Below, in pieces: positions 9,801 through 17,257 of a stretch of DNA of 64,000 bases; position 1 is the first letter of the stretch; each line of letters opens with the position of its first letter. Made by a program: the position numbers and the translations under genes. The notes under the pieces are model-generated. The model saw only the letters and a program-made list of their open reading frames with translations, made no database searches and was not told the DNA's origin. The stretch lies in the NCBI RefSeq assembly GCF_002939985.1, contig NZ_MDFM01000020.1, positions 28,828 to 92,827 of the forward strand, read 5' to 3'. The DNA comes from Xanthomonas hortorum pv. cynarae. GTDB taxonomy: Bacteria > Pseudomonadota > Gammaproteobacteria > Xanthomonadales > Xanthomonadaceae.

Positions 9801-9942
9801 GTTTTCGACGGTAGTGAGCCTGCTGTTCCTGCCGACGATCTACGCGATTCTCGATGACATGAGCAACGGCGCAGCGGCGCTGGTGCGACGTGCGCGTGGT
9901 GTGCCGAAGACGACGCAGGCGAGCGCGGCCTTGGAGTCATGA
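6856..9942 (+). CDS. RND efflux pump inner-membrane subunit (1028 aa)
   Basis: The second HAE1-type RND subunit of the operon, of standard length. TM1 begins immediately (SIRRPVTTIMCF). In TM4 the proton-relay pair reads VDNAVVVVE: the first Asp is kept and the second is Asn, unlike the Asp-Asp of the preceding subunit. Asn at this site occurs in some HAE1 branches. The start overlaps the upstream stop (ATGA). Together the pair could form a heterotrimer or two homotrimers sharing one adaptor; the sequence cannot decide. Confidence 0.93.
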   Translation: MSVAAFSIRRPVTTIMCFVSLVVVGLIAAFRLPLEALPDISAPFLFVQLPYTGSTPDEVERNLVRPAEEALATMTGIKRMRSTATADGANIFIEFSDWDRDIAIAASDARERLDAIRDDFPEDLQRFHIFKWSSSDEPVLKVRLASQTDLTGAYDMLDREFKRRIERIPGVAKVEISGAPPNEVEIAIAPDRLTAHDLSLNDLSERLSKLNFSVSAGQIDDNGQRIRVQPIGELRDLQELRELVLNAKGLRLGDIAEVRLNPTRMNYGRRLDGRPAIGLDVYKERSANLVDVSKAALKEVEDIRAEPAMRDVQVKVIDNQGKAVTSSLAELAEAGAVGLLLSITVLFFFLRHWPSTLMVTLAIPICFAITLGFMYFVGVTLNILTMMGLLLAVGMLVDNAVVVVESIYQERERMPGQPQLAALLGTRSVAIALSAGTLCHCIVFVPNLFGETNNISIFMAQIAITISVSLLASWLVAISLIPMLSARMKTPPMVTSEHGVIARLQRRYAKVLAWTLAHRGWSVAGIVLVSAISLVPMKLTKVDMFGGDGGNEAFIQYQWKGSYTHEQLGEEIGRVENFLEANRNKYHITQVYSWFSEVEGSSTTVTFDASKVKDLPALLEQIRKALPRSARADYSIGNQGDGGSGNQGVQVQLVGDSTQALQALADDVVPLLAQRKELRDVHVDTGDRTSELAIRVDRERAAAFGFSAEQVASFVGLALRGTPLREFRRSDNEVPVWVRFAGAEQSKPEDLASFTVRTKDGRSVPLLSLVDVQIRPAATQIGRTNRQTTLTIKANLAEKVTVPEARAAMEKPLKAMSFPAGYSYTFDGGDYQNDGEAMGQMVFNLVIALVMIYVVMAAVFESLLFPAAIMSGVLFSIFGVFWLFWITGTSFGIMSFIGILVLMGVVVNNGIVMIEHINNLRRRGMVRTQALIEGSRERLRPIMMTMGTAILAMVPISLTSTTMFSDGPPYFPMARAIAGGLAFSTVVSLLFLPTIYAILDDMSNGAAALVRRARGVPKTTQASAALES

Positions 9943-10106
9943 GCAGTCAATCGTGTTGAGGTCTTTCATGGCGTAAGTCATCGACCAGTGTGCTGGGGTC
10001 TTTAAACAACGCCAGATACATAAAGCCCCTCTCCCGTCGGGAGAGGGGTTGGGGTGAGGGTACGGTTTCCCCCGGTACAACCCGTCTGTCAGTTACTGGC
10101 TTCGGT
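9943..10106. repeat. Gene-free region with GC hairpin repeat, first copy
   Basis: No gene is visible. A 23-nt perfect hairpin at 10026-10048 (CCCCTCTCCC, 3-nt loop, GGGAGAGGGG) is followed by GTTGGGGTGAGGGTACGG. A second copy of this unit lies at 10400-10440. The hairpin stands about 85 bases after the RND stop and might also work as a weak terminator, though no T-run follows it. Confidence 0.6.
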
Positions 10107-10225
10107 GAGGGGCAGCAGCGCGGCCGGGGACTGGCTCCTCGGCTCGGTCAGACATCCTGTCTGACTCGCCGCCGCGGCACATCCCTGTGCCGCTCTCCGC
10201 CAATCCCCAGCCACGCTGCCGCCTC
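10107..10225 (-). repeat. Three-stem intergenic element, type C, copy 1
   Basis: Outer arms 10107-10134 and 10200-10225 are complementary with a small bulge. They enclose two hairpins, GTCAGACAGGATGTCTGAC and CGGCACAGGGATGTGCCG when read on the minus strand. Both loops show GGA. It is about 380 bp upstream of a near-identical copy at 10487-10603. The element is non-coding and its family name is unknown to me. Confidence 0.75.
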
Positions 10226-10486
10226 GGCGAGTCACTGCAACGCCTTAGTCAAGGCAAGCGAATTCTCTTTCCTGTTTTCCATGACCTGCGCGATTTTCGA
10301 TGACAGCAGCAGATCAGGGATCTGCTGGCGTGTCGTGGTGCGCCGAAAACGCCACCGCTACGTAGCGCTAGAGTCTTGAACGTCATGAGCCGCCTGAAGC
10401 CCCACTCCCGTCGGGAGAGGGGTTGGGGTGAGGTACGGTTTCCGGGTACTGCCGAGTGCGCGACTGTTGGTTACTGGCTTCGGTGA
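10226..10486. repeat. Spacer between type C elements, with second GC hairpin repeat
   Basis: No gene is supported. The stretch 10400-10422 is the second copy of the CCCC(A)CTCCC/GGGAGAGGGG hairpin and leads into the second type C element, so the duplicated unit is hairpin plus three-stem element (about 10023-10230 and 10397-10610). Confidence 0.55.
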
Positions 10487-10603
10487 GGGGCGGCAGCGCG
10501 GCCGGGGATCGGCTCCTCGGCTCGGTCAGACATCCTGTCTGACTCGCCGCCGCGGCACATCCCTGTGCCGCTCTCCGCCAATCCCCGGCCACGCTGCCGC
10601 CCC
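10487..10603 (-). repeat. Three-stem intergenic element, type C, copy 2
   Basis: Outer arms 10487-10512 and 10578-10603 pair over 26 bp with two mismatches, both of which become G-U pairs in a minus-strand transcript. Inner hairpins lie at 10525-10543 and 10553-10570. On the minus strand their loops read ACAGGATGT and ACAGGGATGT. The wobble pairs suggest that the minus strand is the structured one. Confidence 0.8.
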
Positions 10604-10715
10604 GGCGAGTCGCCATCATGATCTTGATCAGGTAAAGCGATTTTTCAAAGTTTGGCGGGGGGCGTGCCCGACAGTAATCGCTGCTCGCCGTTCCGCCAAC
10701 ACAGGAACATTCGAA

Positions 10716-10823
10716 GAGCGGCCCGCGGGTGCCGGGGCAGGACCTTACACGACATGGACGTCGTGTAAGAGCCCCCATGGATGGGTTCACGGCGTGTCCT
10801 GCCCCGGCGCCCGCGGGCCGCTC
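10716..10823 (+). repeat. 108-nt three-stem intergenic element, copy A
   Basis: The arms 10716-10743 and 10796-10823 are 28 nt each and pair throughout, with a single G-U wobble. Between them sit a 10-bp hairpin (10744-10769, loop ATGGAC) and a second hairpin (10770-10795, CCC-ATGGAT-GGG inside GCC/GGC). The copy at 33731-33838 has the same 28-26-26-28 plan with different arm sequences. Confidence 0.85.
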
Positions 10824-10928
10824 CCACGCAAAAGATCAAGGCGCCAGCCAATCAGGCTCTCATCGAGCAACCAGCTTTCTTCACGCAGAAGCCCGGCCTT
10901 ACAAGCCGCTGGATGCGGCGCCCAGAAA

Positions 10929-11588
10929 TCAGCCCGCACGCACCTGTCGAACAATCGCCGCCGCCTTGGCCGAGCTTTCCTTGACCCTGTCCCACTGACC
11001 CTGGGCCAACCAGTCTTTGGGCACCATCCACGAGCCGCCGATGCACACCACGTTCGGTTGCGACAGGAATTCGGCCGCGTTGGCCTCGCTGATGCCGCCG
11101 GTGGGGCACAACTTGAGCTCGGACAGCGGACCTGCCAGGCCCTTGAGCATCTGCAAGCCACCCACTGCGGTGGCCGGGAACAGCTTGCACACGCGGAAGC
11201 CCAGGCCCATCAGGGTCAGCAGTTCAGTCGGCGTGGCCGCGCCAGGGACGGCCGGGATGGGTGCATCGGCGAGCAGGCGTGCCAGCGGCGCGGGGGTGCC
11301 CGGGGTGACCAGGAAGTCCGCACCGGCATCCACCGACTGACGCAGTTGCAGCTCGCTCAGCACGGTGCCGGCGCCGATCACGATGTTGGGCAGTTCGCGC
11401 TTGAGCATGGCCAGCGCTTCGATCGCGATCGGGGTGCGCAAGGTCAGCTCGATCGCGGGCAGGCCGCCTTCGAGCAGCGCATCGGCGACGCGGCGCGCCT
11501 GGTCCAGCGTGTCCACAGTGACCACCGGCAGGATGCCGGCATCGCGCAGCAGCTGTTCGGCGGTGTTTTGGGTCTGGGCAATCGTCAT
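10929..11588 (-). CDS. eda: KDPG aldolase / 4-hydroxy-2-oxoglutarate aldolase
   Basis: Cleaves 2-keto-3-deoxy-6-phosphogluconate into pyruvate and glyceraldehyde 3-phosphate, the last step of the Entner-Doudoroff route, in the cytoplasm. The 219-aa TIM-barrel protein has the catalytic Glu47 and Arg51 (IELTLRTP), the phosphate-binding GAGTV (72-76) and the Schiff-base Lys135 in CKLFPAT. Length is normal for the family. It is the last gene of the minus-strand operon zwf-glk-pgl-edd-eda, 51 bp beyond edd. Downstream lies the repeat-rich kilobase, with no obvious terminator. Confidence 0.97.
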   Translation of the reverse strand: MTIAQTQNTAEQLLRDAGILPVVTVDTLDQARRVADALLEGGLPAIELTLRTPIAIEALAMLKRELPNIVIGAGTVLSELQLRQSVDAGADFLVTPGTPAPLARLLADAPIPAVPGAATPTELLTLMGLGFRVCKLFPATAVGGLQMLKGLAGPLSELKLCPTGGISEANAAEFLSQPNVVCIGGSWMVPKDWLAQGQWDRVKESSAKAAAIVRQVRAG

Positions 11589-11639
11589 TGCAACTCCGTT
11601 AGACGGCGACCGCCAGGCGGTCGCTGAGAGGGAAGGGGA

Positions 11640-13571
11640 TCAGGCGTCCTTGGACTCGTGTGGTGCCGCCGCAGCGGCGGCATCGGCACCGGCGGCATCG
11701 GCACCGAGTTCGTACTCGGCGTCGTAGCTCCACAGTGCGCCGTCCTGATGGGTCGGGCCGCAGGAAATCGAGATCGCGCCCTGGTCTGCCGGGCCCACGA
11801 CCTGGCGGTTGATGCCGAACAGGTTGCGGCCCAGGTCATTGCCGGCCACCGTGGTGTTCGGCGCGACTTCGCGCGATGCCCATTCTTCGGCCGAGACCAG
11901 CACTTCCAGCGTGCCGGCTTCGCCATCCAGGCGCACGATGTCGCCTTCGCGCACGCGCCCGATCGGACCGCCGCGTGCGGCTTCCGGGGTCATGTGGATC
12001 GCGGCCGGGAATTTGCCCGAGGCGCCGGATAAACGGCCGTCGGTGACCAGCGCCACACGCCGGCCCTGGTTCTGCAGCAGGCCGAGCAGCGGTGCCATCG
12101 AATGCAGTTCCGGCATGCCGTTGGCACGCGGCCCCTGATAGCGCAGCACCACCACAAAATCGTGCGGCAGCACACCGGCGGCATGCAGTTTGTTGAGCAC
12201 CTGCGGTGTATCGATCACTACCGCCGGCGCTTTGATGGTGCGGTGTTGCGGCTTGACCGCCGACAGCTTGATCAGCGAGCGGCCGAGATTGCCGCGCAGC
12301 AGACGCAGCCCGCCTTGCGATTCGAATGCGGCGCTGACCGGACGCGCCACGCTGTCGTCGGCGGTGGTCGCAGTGCCGGGCACGTACACGACCTTGCCGT
12401 CCTGCAGCCGCGGCTCGTTGGCGTAGGCACGCATGCCGCCTTCGACCACGGTGGGGATGTCGTCGTGCATCATCCCGGCGTCCATCAGCTCGCGGAACAC
12501 GAATGCCGTGCCGCCAGCGGCCTGGAAGCGGTTCACGTCGGCCTCGCCGTTCGGGTAGACGCGGGTCAGCAGCGGCACGGTCTGCGAGATCAGATCCATG
12601 TCGTCCCAGGTCAGCACGATGCCGGCCGCGCGCGCCACCGCAATCCAGTGGATGGTGTGGTTGGTCGAACCGCCGGTGGCCATCAGCGCGACCACGGCGT
12701 TGACGATGGCGCGTTCGTCGATCAGGCGGCCGAACGGGCGGAAGTCCTGACCCAATCCGGAAATCGCCAGCGCACGCGCGGTCCCCTCACGCGTCAGCGC
12801 ATCGCGCAACGGCAGTTCCGGGTTGACGAACGATGCGCCGGGCAACTGCACGCCCATCGCTTCGAGCAATACCTGGTTGGAGTTGGCGGTGCCGTAGAAG
12901 GTGCAGGTGCCGGGCGAGTGGTAAGACGACGACTCGGCCTCCAGCAGTTCGGCGCGAGTGGCTTCGCCGGCCGCATAGCGCTCGCGCACTTCGGCCTTCT
13001 GCTTGTTCGGAATGCCCGGCGTCATCGGGCCGGCCGGCATGAACAGCGCCGGCAGATGCCCGAACGCCAGCGCGCCGATCAGCAGGCCCGGCACGATCTT
13101 GTCGCACACGCCCAGATACACCACGCTGTCGAACATGTCGTGGCTGAGGCCGATCGCCGCGGCCTGAGCGATGTTGTCGCGCGAGAACAGCGACAGCTCC
13201 ATGCCGGCACGGCCCTGGGTCACGCCGTCGCACATCGCCGGCACACCGCCGGCAACCTGTGCGGTGGCACCGAGCGCACGCGCGGTTTCGCGGATCAGCT
13301 GCGGGTAATGCTCGAACGGCTGATGCGCCGACAACATGTCGTTGTAGGCGGTGATGATGCCGAGGTTGGGCGTGGCGGCACCGCGCAGGCGCGACTTGTC
13401 GGTCGGCTCGGACGCGGCAAACCCATGCGCAAGGTTGCCGCAGCTCAAACGGCTACGGAACGGACCCTCACGCAGGGCGGCATCGAGACCGGCCAGATAC
13501 GCCGCGCGCGAGGGCGCGCTGCGCTTGCGGATACGGTCGGTGACAGCTTGGATATTCGGATGCAGGCTCAT
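11640..13571 (-). CDS. edd: Phosphogluconate dehydratase
   Basis: Dehydrates 6-phosphogluconate to KDPG, the first committed Entner-Doudoroff step. The protein has 643 aa and belongs to the IlvD/Edd iron-sulfur family. Conserved cysteines suited to cluster binding are Cys114 (PAMCDGVTQG), Cys156 (GVCDKIVPG) and Cys223 (GTCTFYGTANSN). It ends in an Ala-rich tail of about 20 residues that is probably dispensable. It sits 114 bp after pgl and 51 bp before eda. Confidence 0.97.
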   Translation of the reverse strand: MSLHPNIQAVTDRIRKRSAPSRAAYLAGLDAALREGPFRSRLSCGNLAHGFAASEPTDKSRLRGAATPNLGIITAYNDMLSAHQPFEHYPQLIRETARALGATAQVAGGVPAMCDGVTQGRAGMELSLFSRDNIAQAAAIGLSHDMFDSVVYLGVCDKIVPGLLIGALAFGHLPALFMPAGPMTPGIPNKQKAEVRERYAAGEATRAELLEAESSSYHSPGTCTFYGTANSNQVLLEAMGVQLPGASFVNPELPLRDALTREGTARALAISGLGQDFRPFGRLIDERAIVNAVVALMATGGSTNHTIHWIAVARAAGIVLTWDDMDLISQTVPLLTRVYPNGEADVNRFQAAGGTAFVFRELMDAGMMHDDIPTVVEGGMRAYANEPRLQDGKVVYVPGTATTADDSVARPVSAAFESQGGLRLLRGNLGRSLIKLSAVKPQHRTIKAPAVVIDTPQVLNKLHAAGVLPHDFVVVLRYQGPRANGMPELHSMAPLLGLLQNQGRRVALVTDGRLSGASGKFPAAIHMTPEAARGGPIGRVREGDIVRLDGEAGTLEVLVSAEEWASREVAPNTTVAGNDLGRNLFGINRQVVGPADQGAISISCGPTHQDGALWSYDAEYELGADAAGADAAAAAAPHESKDA

Positions 13572-13685
13572 TGGCTACCGGCTATGAGAAACGGGGGGAA
13601 GAAAATGCTGTTTTAATTCCCCGCACACTGATGTGCGGGCTGTTGCGAGGGACTCGCCGAATCGGCTCTTGCGAGGGATTCGCAC

Positions 13686-14405
13686 CTAAGAGCACCAATG
13701 CACCCGCAAACGCGGACCCGGCTGCTGCAACGCCACCCGGATCGGATATTCGCTGACATCGTCACCCGCCAATGCGGCCTGCAGCACGTCGAGCTTTTGC
13801 TTGCCGCGCAGCAACAGCAGGCGGGTCGGGATGGCAGCGAGCCCGGCCGGCGTCAGCGTGATGCGCAGCGGCCACTGATTGGAGCCCGGGCAGCCGGTGG
13901 CATCCAGTGAAGCGTACGGCTGCGGGCTGGCCAGCGCCTTGGGCAGATCGGTGGCGCCGGGAAACAGCGAGGCAGTATGCCCGTCGCCGCCCATGCCCAG
14001 CACCGCCAGGCAGGCCGGTTCGGCATGCCTGGCCTGCAGGTTCGCGGTGTGCACGCACTCGGGCAACTGCTTGCCCGGGCGCACCAACGGGATGAAGGTC
14101 GCTGCCGGCGCATGGCTCAGGAAGCTGTGATTCACCAGCCAGGCATTGCTGTCCTGATCCTGCGGCGACAGCCAGCGCTCATCGACCAGGCCCACTTCCA
14201 CCCGCGACCAGTCCAGCGAACGGTGGGCGAGCGATTCGTACACCGGCGCCGGCGTCGTGCCGCCGGACAGCAGCATGCGCGCCTGACCGCGGCGCGAAAT
14301 CTCCTGCTCCAGCAGATCGGCTATCTCGCTGGCCACCGCCTCGGTCCATTCGGCCGGGTCTTCGTAGCGCACCAAGGTGATGCGCGGATTGTCCTGCAGG
14401 CTCAT
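13686..14405 (-). CDS. pgl: 6-phosphogluconolactonase
   Basis: Hydrolyses 6-phosphogluconolactone to 6-phosphogluconate, linking Zwf to Edd. The 239-aa protein belongs to the SOL/DevB type within the NagB fold. Seen are LSGGTTP (46-52), DERW (75-78) and GMGGDGHTASLFPG (137-150), the substrate-phosphate and catalytic loops. Its start overlaps the glk stop by 4 bp, so it is translationally coupled to glk. An intergenic stretch of 114 bp separates it from edd. Confidence 0.95.
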   Translation of the reverse strand: MSLQDNPRITLVRYEDPAEWTEAVASEIADLLEQEISRRGQARMLLSGGTTPAPVYESLAHRSLDWSRVEVGLVDERWLSPQDQDSNAWLVNHSFLSHAPAATFIPLVRPGKQLPECVHTANLQARHAEPACLAVLGMGGDGHTASLFPGATDLPKALASPQPYASLDATGCPGSNQWPLRITLTPAGLAAIPTRLLLLRGKQKLDVLQAALAGDDVSEYPIRVALQQPGPRLRVHWCS

Positions 14406-15409
14406 CGCTGCTCTCCTGGATGCTGACGCTGCGCATCCACCGCATACGCGGCGGCGCCGAGCAGGCCGGCATGCGGATGCATGACAGCCAGCGACGGCAC
14501 CCGCGACATGATCGCGGAGAAGCGTCCCTTGTGTTCGAAGCGCTGGCGGAAGCCGGAATGCTGCAGCGAATCCAGCACCTTGGGCACCAGCCCGCCAGTG
14601 AGGAACACGCCGTCCCAGGCGCCCTGCATCAACACCATGTCGCCGGCGATCGCACCGAAGATGGCGCAGAACAGGTCGATGGTGCGCGACGAGCGCGGGT
14701 CGCCCGCAGCCGCACGCGCGGTGATGTCCTTGGGCTGCAGCGGGCCGGGGTCGACCCCGGCAATCTCGCTGAGCGCACGATGGATGTTGACCAGCCCCGG
14801 GCCACAGATCAGGCGCTCGTTGGAGACCCGGCCGAACTGCTCGGACAGGATCTCCAGGATGCGGATTTCTTCCGGCGTACCCGGCGGGAAGCTGACATGG
14901 CCGCCTTCGGTTTCCAGCGGAAAACAGCGCCCGTTGCGCACGATCAGACCACCGACGCCCAGGCCGGTGCCGGGGCCGATCACCCCGTAATTGCGCGGTT
15001 GATCGATCGAAGCCGGCCGCCAGCTGGCGCCGCCCACCTGCACCACGTCCTGCGGACGCAGCAGGCTGATCGCCATGGCCTGCGCGGCGAAGTCGTTGAT
15101 CAGGTGCAGGGTGCTAAAGCCCAGCATGGCCGCAGTGCGCGAGCGCGAGATCACCCACGGGTGGTTGGTGATGCGCGCCTCGTCGCCATCCACGCGGCCA
15201 GCCACGGCGAACACGCCCTGGGTAGCCTGCACCCCAATCTGGTCGAGGTAGTACCGTGCGGCTTCGCCGAGCGAACCGAAATCGACCACCGCAAATTCGC
15301 GCGAGGTGTCATCCAGCAGCGGCACCGAGGCGTCGACGTCGGCCAGCGCGAAGCGCGCATTGGTTCCGCCGATATCGGCAACCAGCACCGGCTTGGAAGG
15401 AGCGGTCAT
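14402..15409 (-). CDS. glk: Glucokinase
   Basis: Phosphorylates glucose with ATP to give glucose 6-phosphate, feeding Zwf. The 335-aa protein matches the bacterial Glk family in length. The phosphate-binding loop ADIGGTNARF (11-20) and the catalytic Asp106 in LINDFAAQ are present, and a GPGTGLGVGGL loop follows near 145-155. It overlaps zwf upstream and pgl downstream by 4 bp each. Confidence 0.95.
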   Translation of the reverse strand: MTAPSKPVLVADIGGTNARFALADVDASVPLLDDTSREFAVVDFGSLGEAARYYLDQIGVQATQGVFAVAGRVDGDEARITNHPWVISRSRTAAMLGFSTLHLINDFAAQAMAISLLRPQDVVQVGGASWRPASIDQPRNYGVIGPGTGLGVGGLIVRNGRCFPLETEGGHVSFPPGTPEEIRILEILSEQFGRVSNERLICGPGLVNIHRALSEIAGVDPGPLQPKDITARAAAGDPRSSRTIDLFCAIFGAIAGDMVLMQGAWDGVFLTGGLVPKVLDSLQHSGFRQRFEHKGRFSAIMSRVPSLAVMHPHAGLLGAAAYAVDAQRQHPGEQR

Positions 15410-16863
15410 GCGGTGTGTCCCTGTGCGTCGGTGGCCGGGGGCAGGAAGGGCGCCGCGCTATCGGGTCCCCAACTGCCGGCCGGGTAGGTCTGCAGCGGCA
15501 ACTGCGCGTCTTTCCAGGCATCGCTGACGCTGTCGATCCACGACCAGGCGGCCTTGACCTCGTCGTCGCGCACGAACAGCGCCGGGTTGCCGTTGAAGGC
15601 GTCCACGAACAGGCGCTCGTACGCGATGCGGCGGTGCAGGCCGGTGGGGACCGACAATTCCAGTTCCAGCGGCTGCAGTTCGATCGCGCCCCATTCCGGG
15701 CCGGCCAGGCTGCTCATCAGGCCGAGTTCGATGTTTTCCTGCGGCTGCAGTTGGAAGGTCAGGCGGTTGGGCACCGCGTTCTGACGGTCCGGGCGCTCGA
15801 ACAACCAATGCGTCACCGGCTTGAGCGTGACCACGATGCGGGTGGCGCGCTCGGCCAGGCGCTTGCCGGTGCACAGGTGGAACGGCACGCCGGCCCAACG
15901 CCAGTTGTCGATATGCGCGGTCACCGCGACGAAGGTCTCCACATCGCTGCCTTCCGGCGGGTGATAGGCCTGCGCCGGCTGGCCGTTGATCGTCCCTGCG
16001 GTGTAGCGGCCGCGTACGCTGTCATGGGCGGCGTGTTCGGCGGTCATCGGGCGCAGGGCGCGCAGTACCTTGACCTTCTCGTCGCGGATGCGGTCGGCCT
16101 CTAGCGAGGCCGGCGGCTCCATCGCCACCAGACACAGCAGTTGCAGGATATGGCTCTGCACCATGTCGCGCAGCGCACCGGAGCGGGCGTAATAGGCATC
16201 GCGCCCGTCCACACCTTCGCTTTCGGCCACCAGGATCTGCACCGACTCGATGTAGGTGCGGTTCCACACCGCCTCCAGCAGCGTATTGCCGAAGCGCAGC
16301 GCGATCAGGTTCTGTACCGCCGCCTTGCCCAGGTAATGGTCGAGGCGGAACACGCGGTCTTCGTCGATCAGCGCGCCGATCGACTGCAGGATCTCTCGTG
16401 CGCTGTCCGAGTCGTGGCCGATCGGCTTTTCCAGCATCAATCGATGCGGGGCGGCCAGCGCACCACCCAGGGCCAGCCCCTGACAGGTGCTGATGTACAG
16501 GCCCGGCGGAATCGCCAGATAGCTCACGCACTGGCGGCTGGACAGCTCGCGCACGGCATTGGCCACCGATTCGGCATCGCGCAGATCCACCGAGCGGTAA
16601 TCGACCCGCTGCAGCAGCGTCTCGATCTGTTCGGGGGTGGCGATCGGCAAGGCCTGGGTCAGACGCGGCCGCAGTACCTCTCGGAAGGCCTCGGTGTCGT
16701 GCGGCGACAACGCCAGCGCACGGATACGGAAATCCTCCGGCAGCAGGCCGTCGACGAACAACCGCAACAGGGAAGGAAACAGGTAGCGCTGGGCAAGATC
16801 GCCGGTGGCGCCGAACAGGATCAGGGTGTTGTGCATGGACCGAATTTCAGATTCTGGAGACAT
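15406..16863 (-). CDS. zwf: Glucose-6-phosphate 1-dehydrogenase
   Basis: Oxidises glucose 6-phosphate to 6-phosphogluconolactone with NAD(P), the entry to the Entner-Doudoroff and oxidative pentose phosphate routes. The 485-aa protein has the nucleotide-binding GATGDLA (18-24), the EKPIGHD loop (145-151) and the active-site signature RLDHYLGK (173-180). First gene of the zwf-glk-pgl-edd-eda operon. Two starts are possible, at 16863 or Met10 at 16836; neither has a strong ribosome-binding site. The 394-bp gap to the divergent ABC ATPase gene should hold the promoters. Confidence 0.96.
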   Translation of the reverse strand: MSPESEIRSMHNTLILFGATGDLAQRYLFPSLLRLFVDGLLPEDFRIRALALSPHDTEAFREVLRPRLTQALPIATPEQIETLLQRVDYRSVDLRDAESVANAVRELSSRQCVSYLAIPPGLYISTCQGLALGGALAAPHRLMLEKPIGHDSDSAREILQSIGALIDEDRVFRLDHYLGKAAVQNLIALRFGNTLLEAVWNRTYIESVQILVAESEGVDGRDAYYARSGALRDMVQSHILQLLCLVAMEPPASLEADRIRDEKVKVLRALRPMTAEHAAHDSVRGRYTAGTINGQPAQAYHPPEGSDVETFVAVTAHIDNWRWAGVPFHLCTGKRLAERATRIVVTLKPVTHWLFERPDRQNAVPNRLTFQLQPQENIELGLMSSLAGPEWGAIELQPLELELSVPTGLHRRIAYERLFVDAFNGNPALFVRDDEVKAAWSWIDSVSDAWKDAQLPLQTYPAGSWGPDSAAPFLPPATDAQGHTA

Positions 16864-17257
16864 CGTTATCAGCAGCTTGTCGGAAAGGCGCCGGACAGCC
16901 GGCGGTCGGTACGTCTGTTCCTGAGCGACACTGACGTGCGCGCAGCGGAGGATGGACGCGCACGCCCAATCCCCGATTGTGGCAGCAAGTGGCCGTCAGC
17001 GGTTAGCGCTGCGGCGGTAGACCTGCACATGCGTGGCGAAATGCCTGGCCTGGCACGGTAGGCTGCACCGCTTGAAACAGCGGCGTGGGTAACTGGCGTC
17101 ATGGTCCCTCCCGAGATCGATGTTGCCATGTGAAAACGATTACATGTCAGAATAAACCAATGCATCCGCTTGCAGGAGATTTCCTTGCAGGCGCATGTGG
17201 CGTCACCGCCGTCGGGAGGGCCGAGGGCAGGGCGCACAACTTACGTTGAGGCCGAAG
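16864..17257. promoter_or_regulatory. Divergent promoter region between zwf and the sugar-ABC ATPase gene
   Basis: No gene is visible in these 394 bp. The region must drive the Entner-Doudoroff operon leftward and the ATPase gene rightward. The only clear motif is the LacI-type dyad at 17127-17146. CAGGAGATTTCC near 17173 resembles a ribosome-binding site but no convincing ORF follows it. Confidence 0.5.
17127..17146. promoter_or_regulatory. Candidate LacI-family operator
   Basis: CATGT and ACATG arms flank GAAAACGATT, with a central CG. This imperfect dyad has the AAxCG/CGxTT core common to LacI-family operators. It lies between two divergent sugar-metabolism units, which fits catabolic control. 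No regulator gene is in the window, so the assignment is inference. Confidence 0.4.

Noticed and set aside
12102-13616. 504-codon plus-strand ORF opposite edd
   Set aside because: Shadow of edd; composition (Arg, Gln, His) is typical of antisense frames and no start signals are present.
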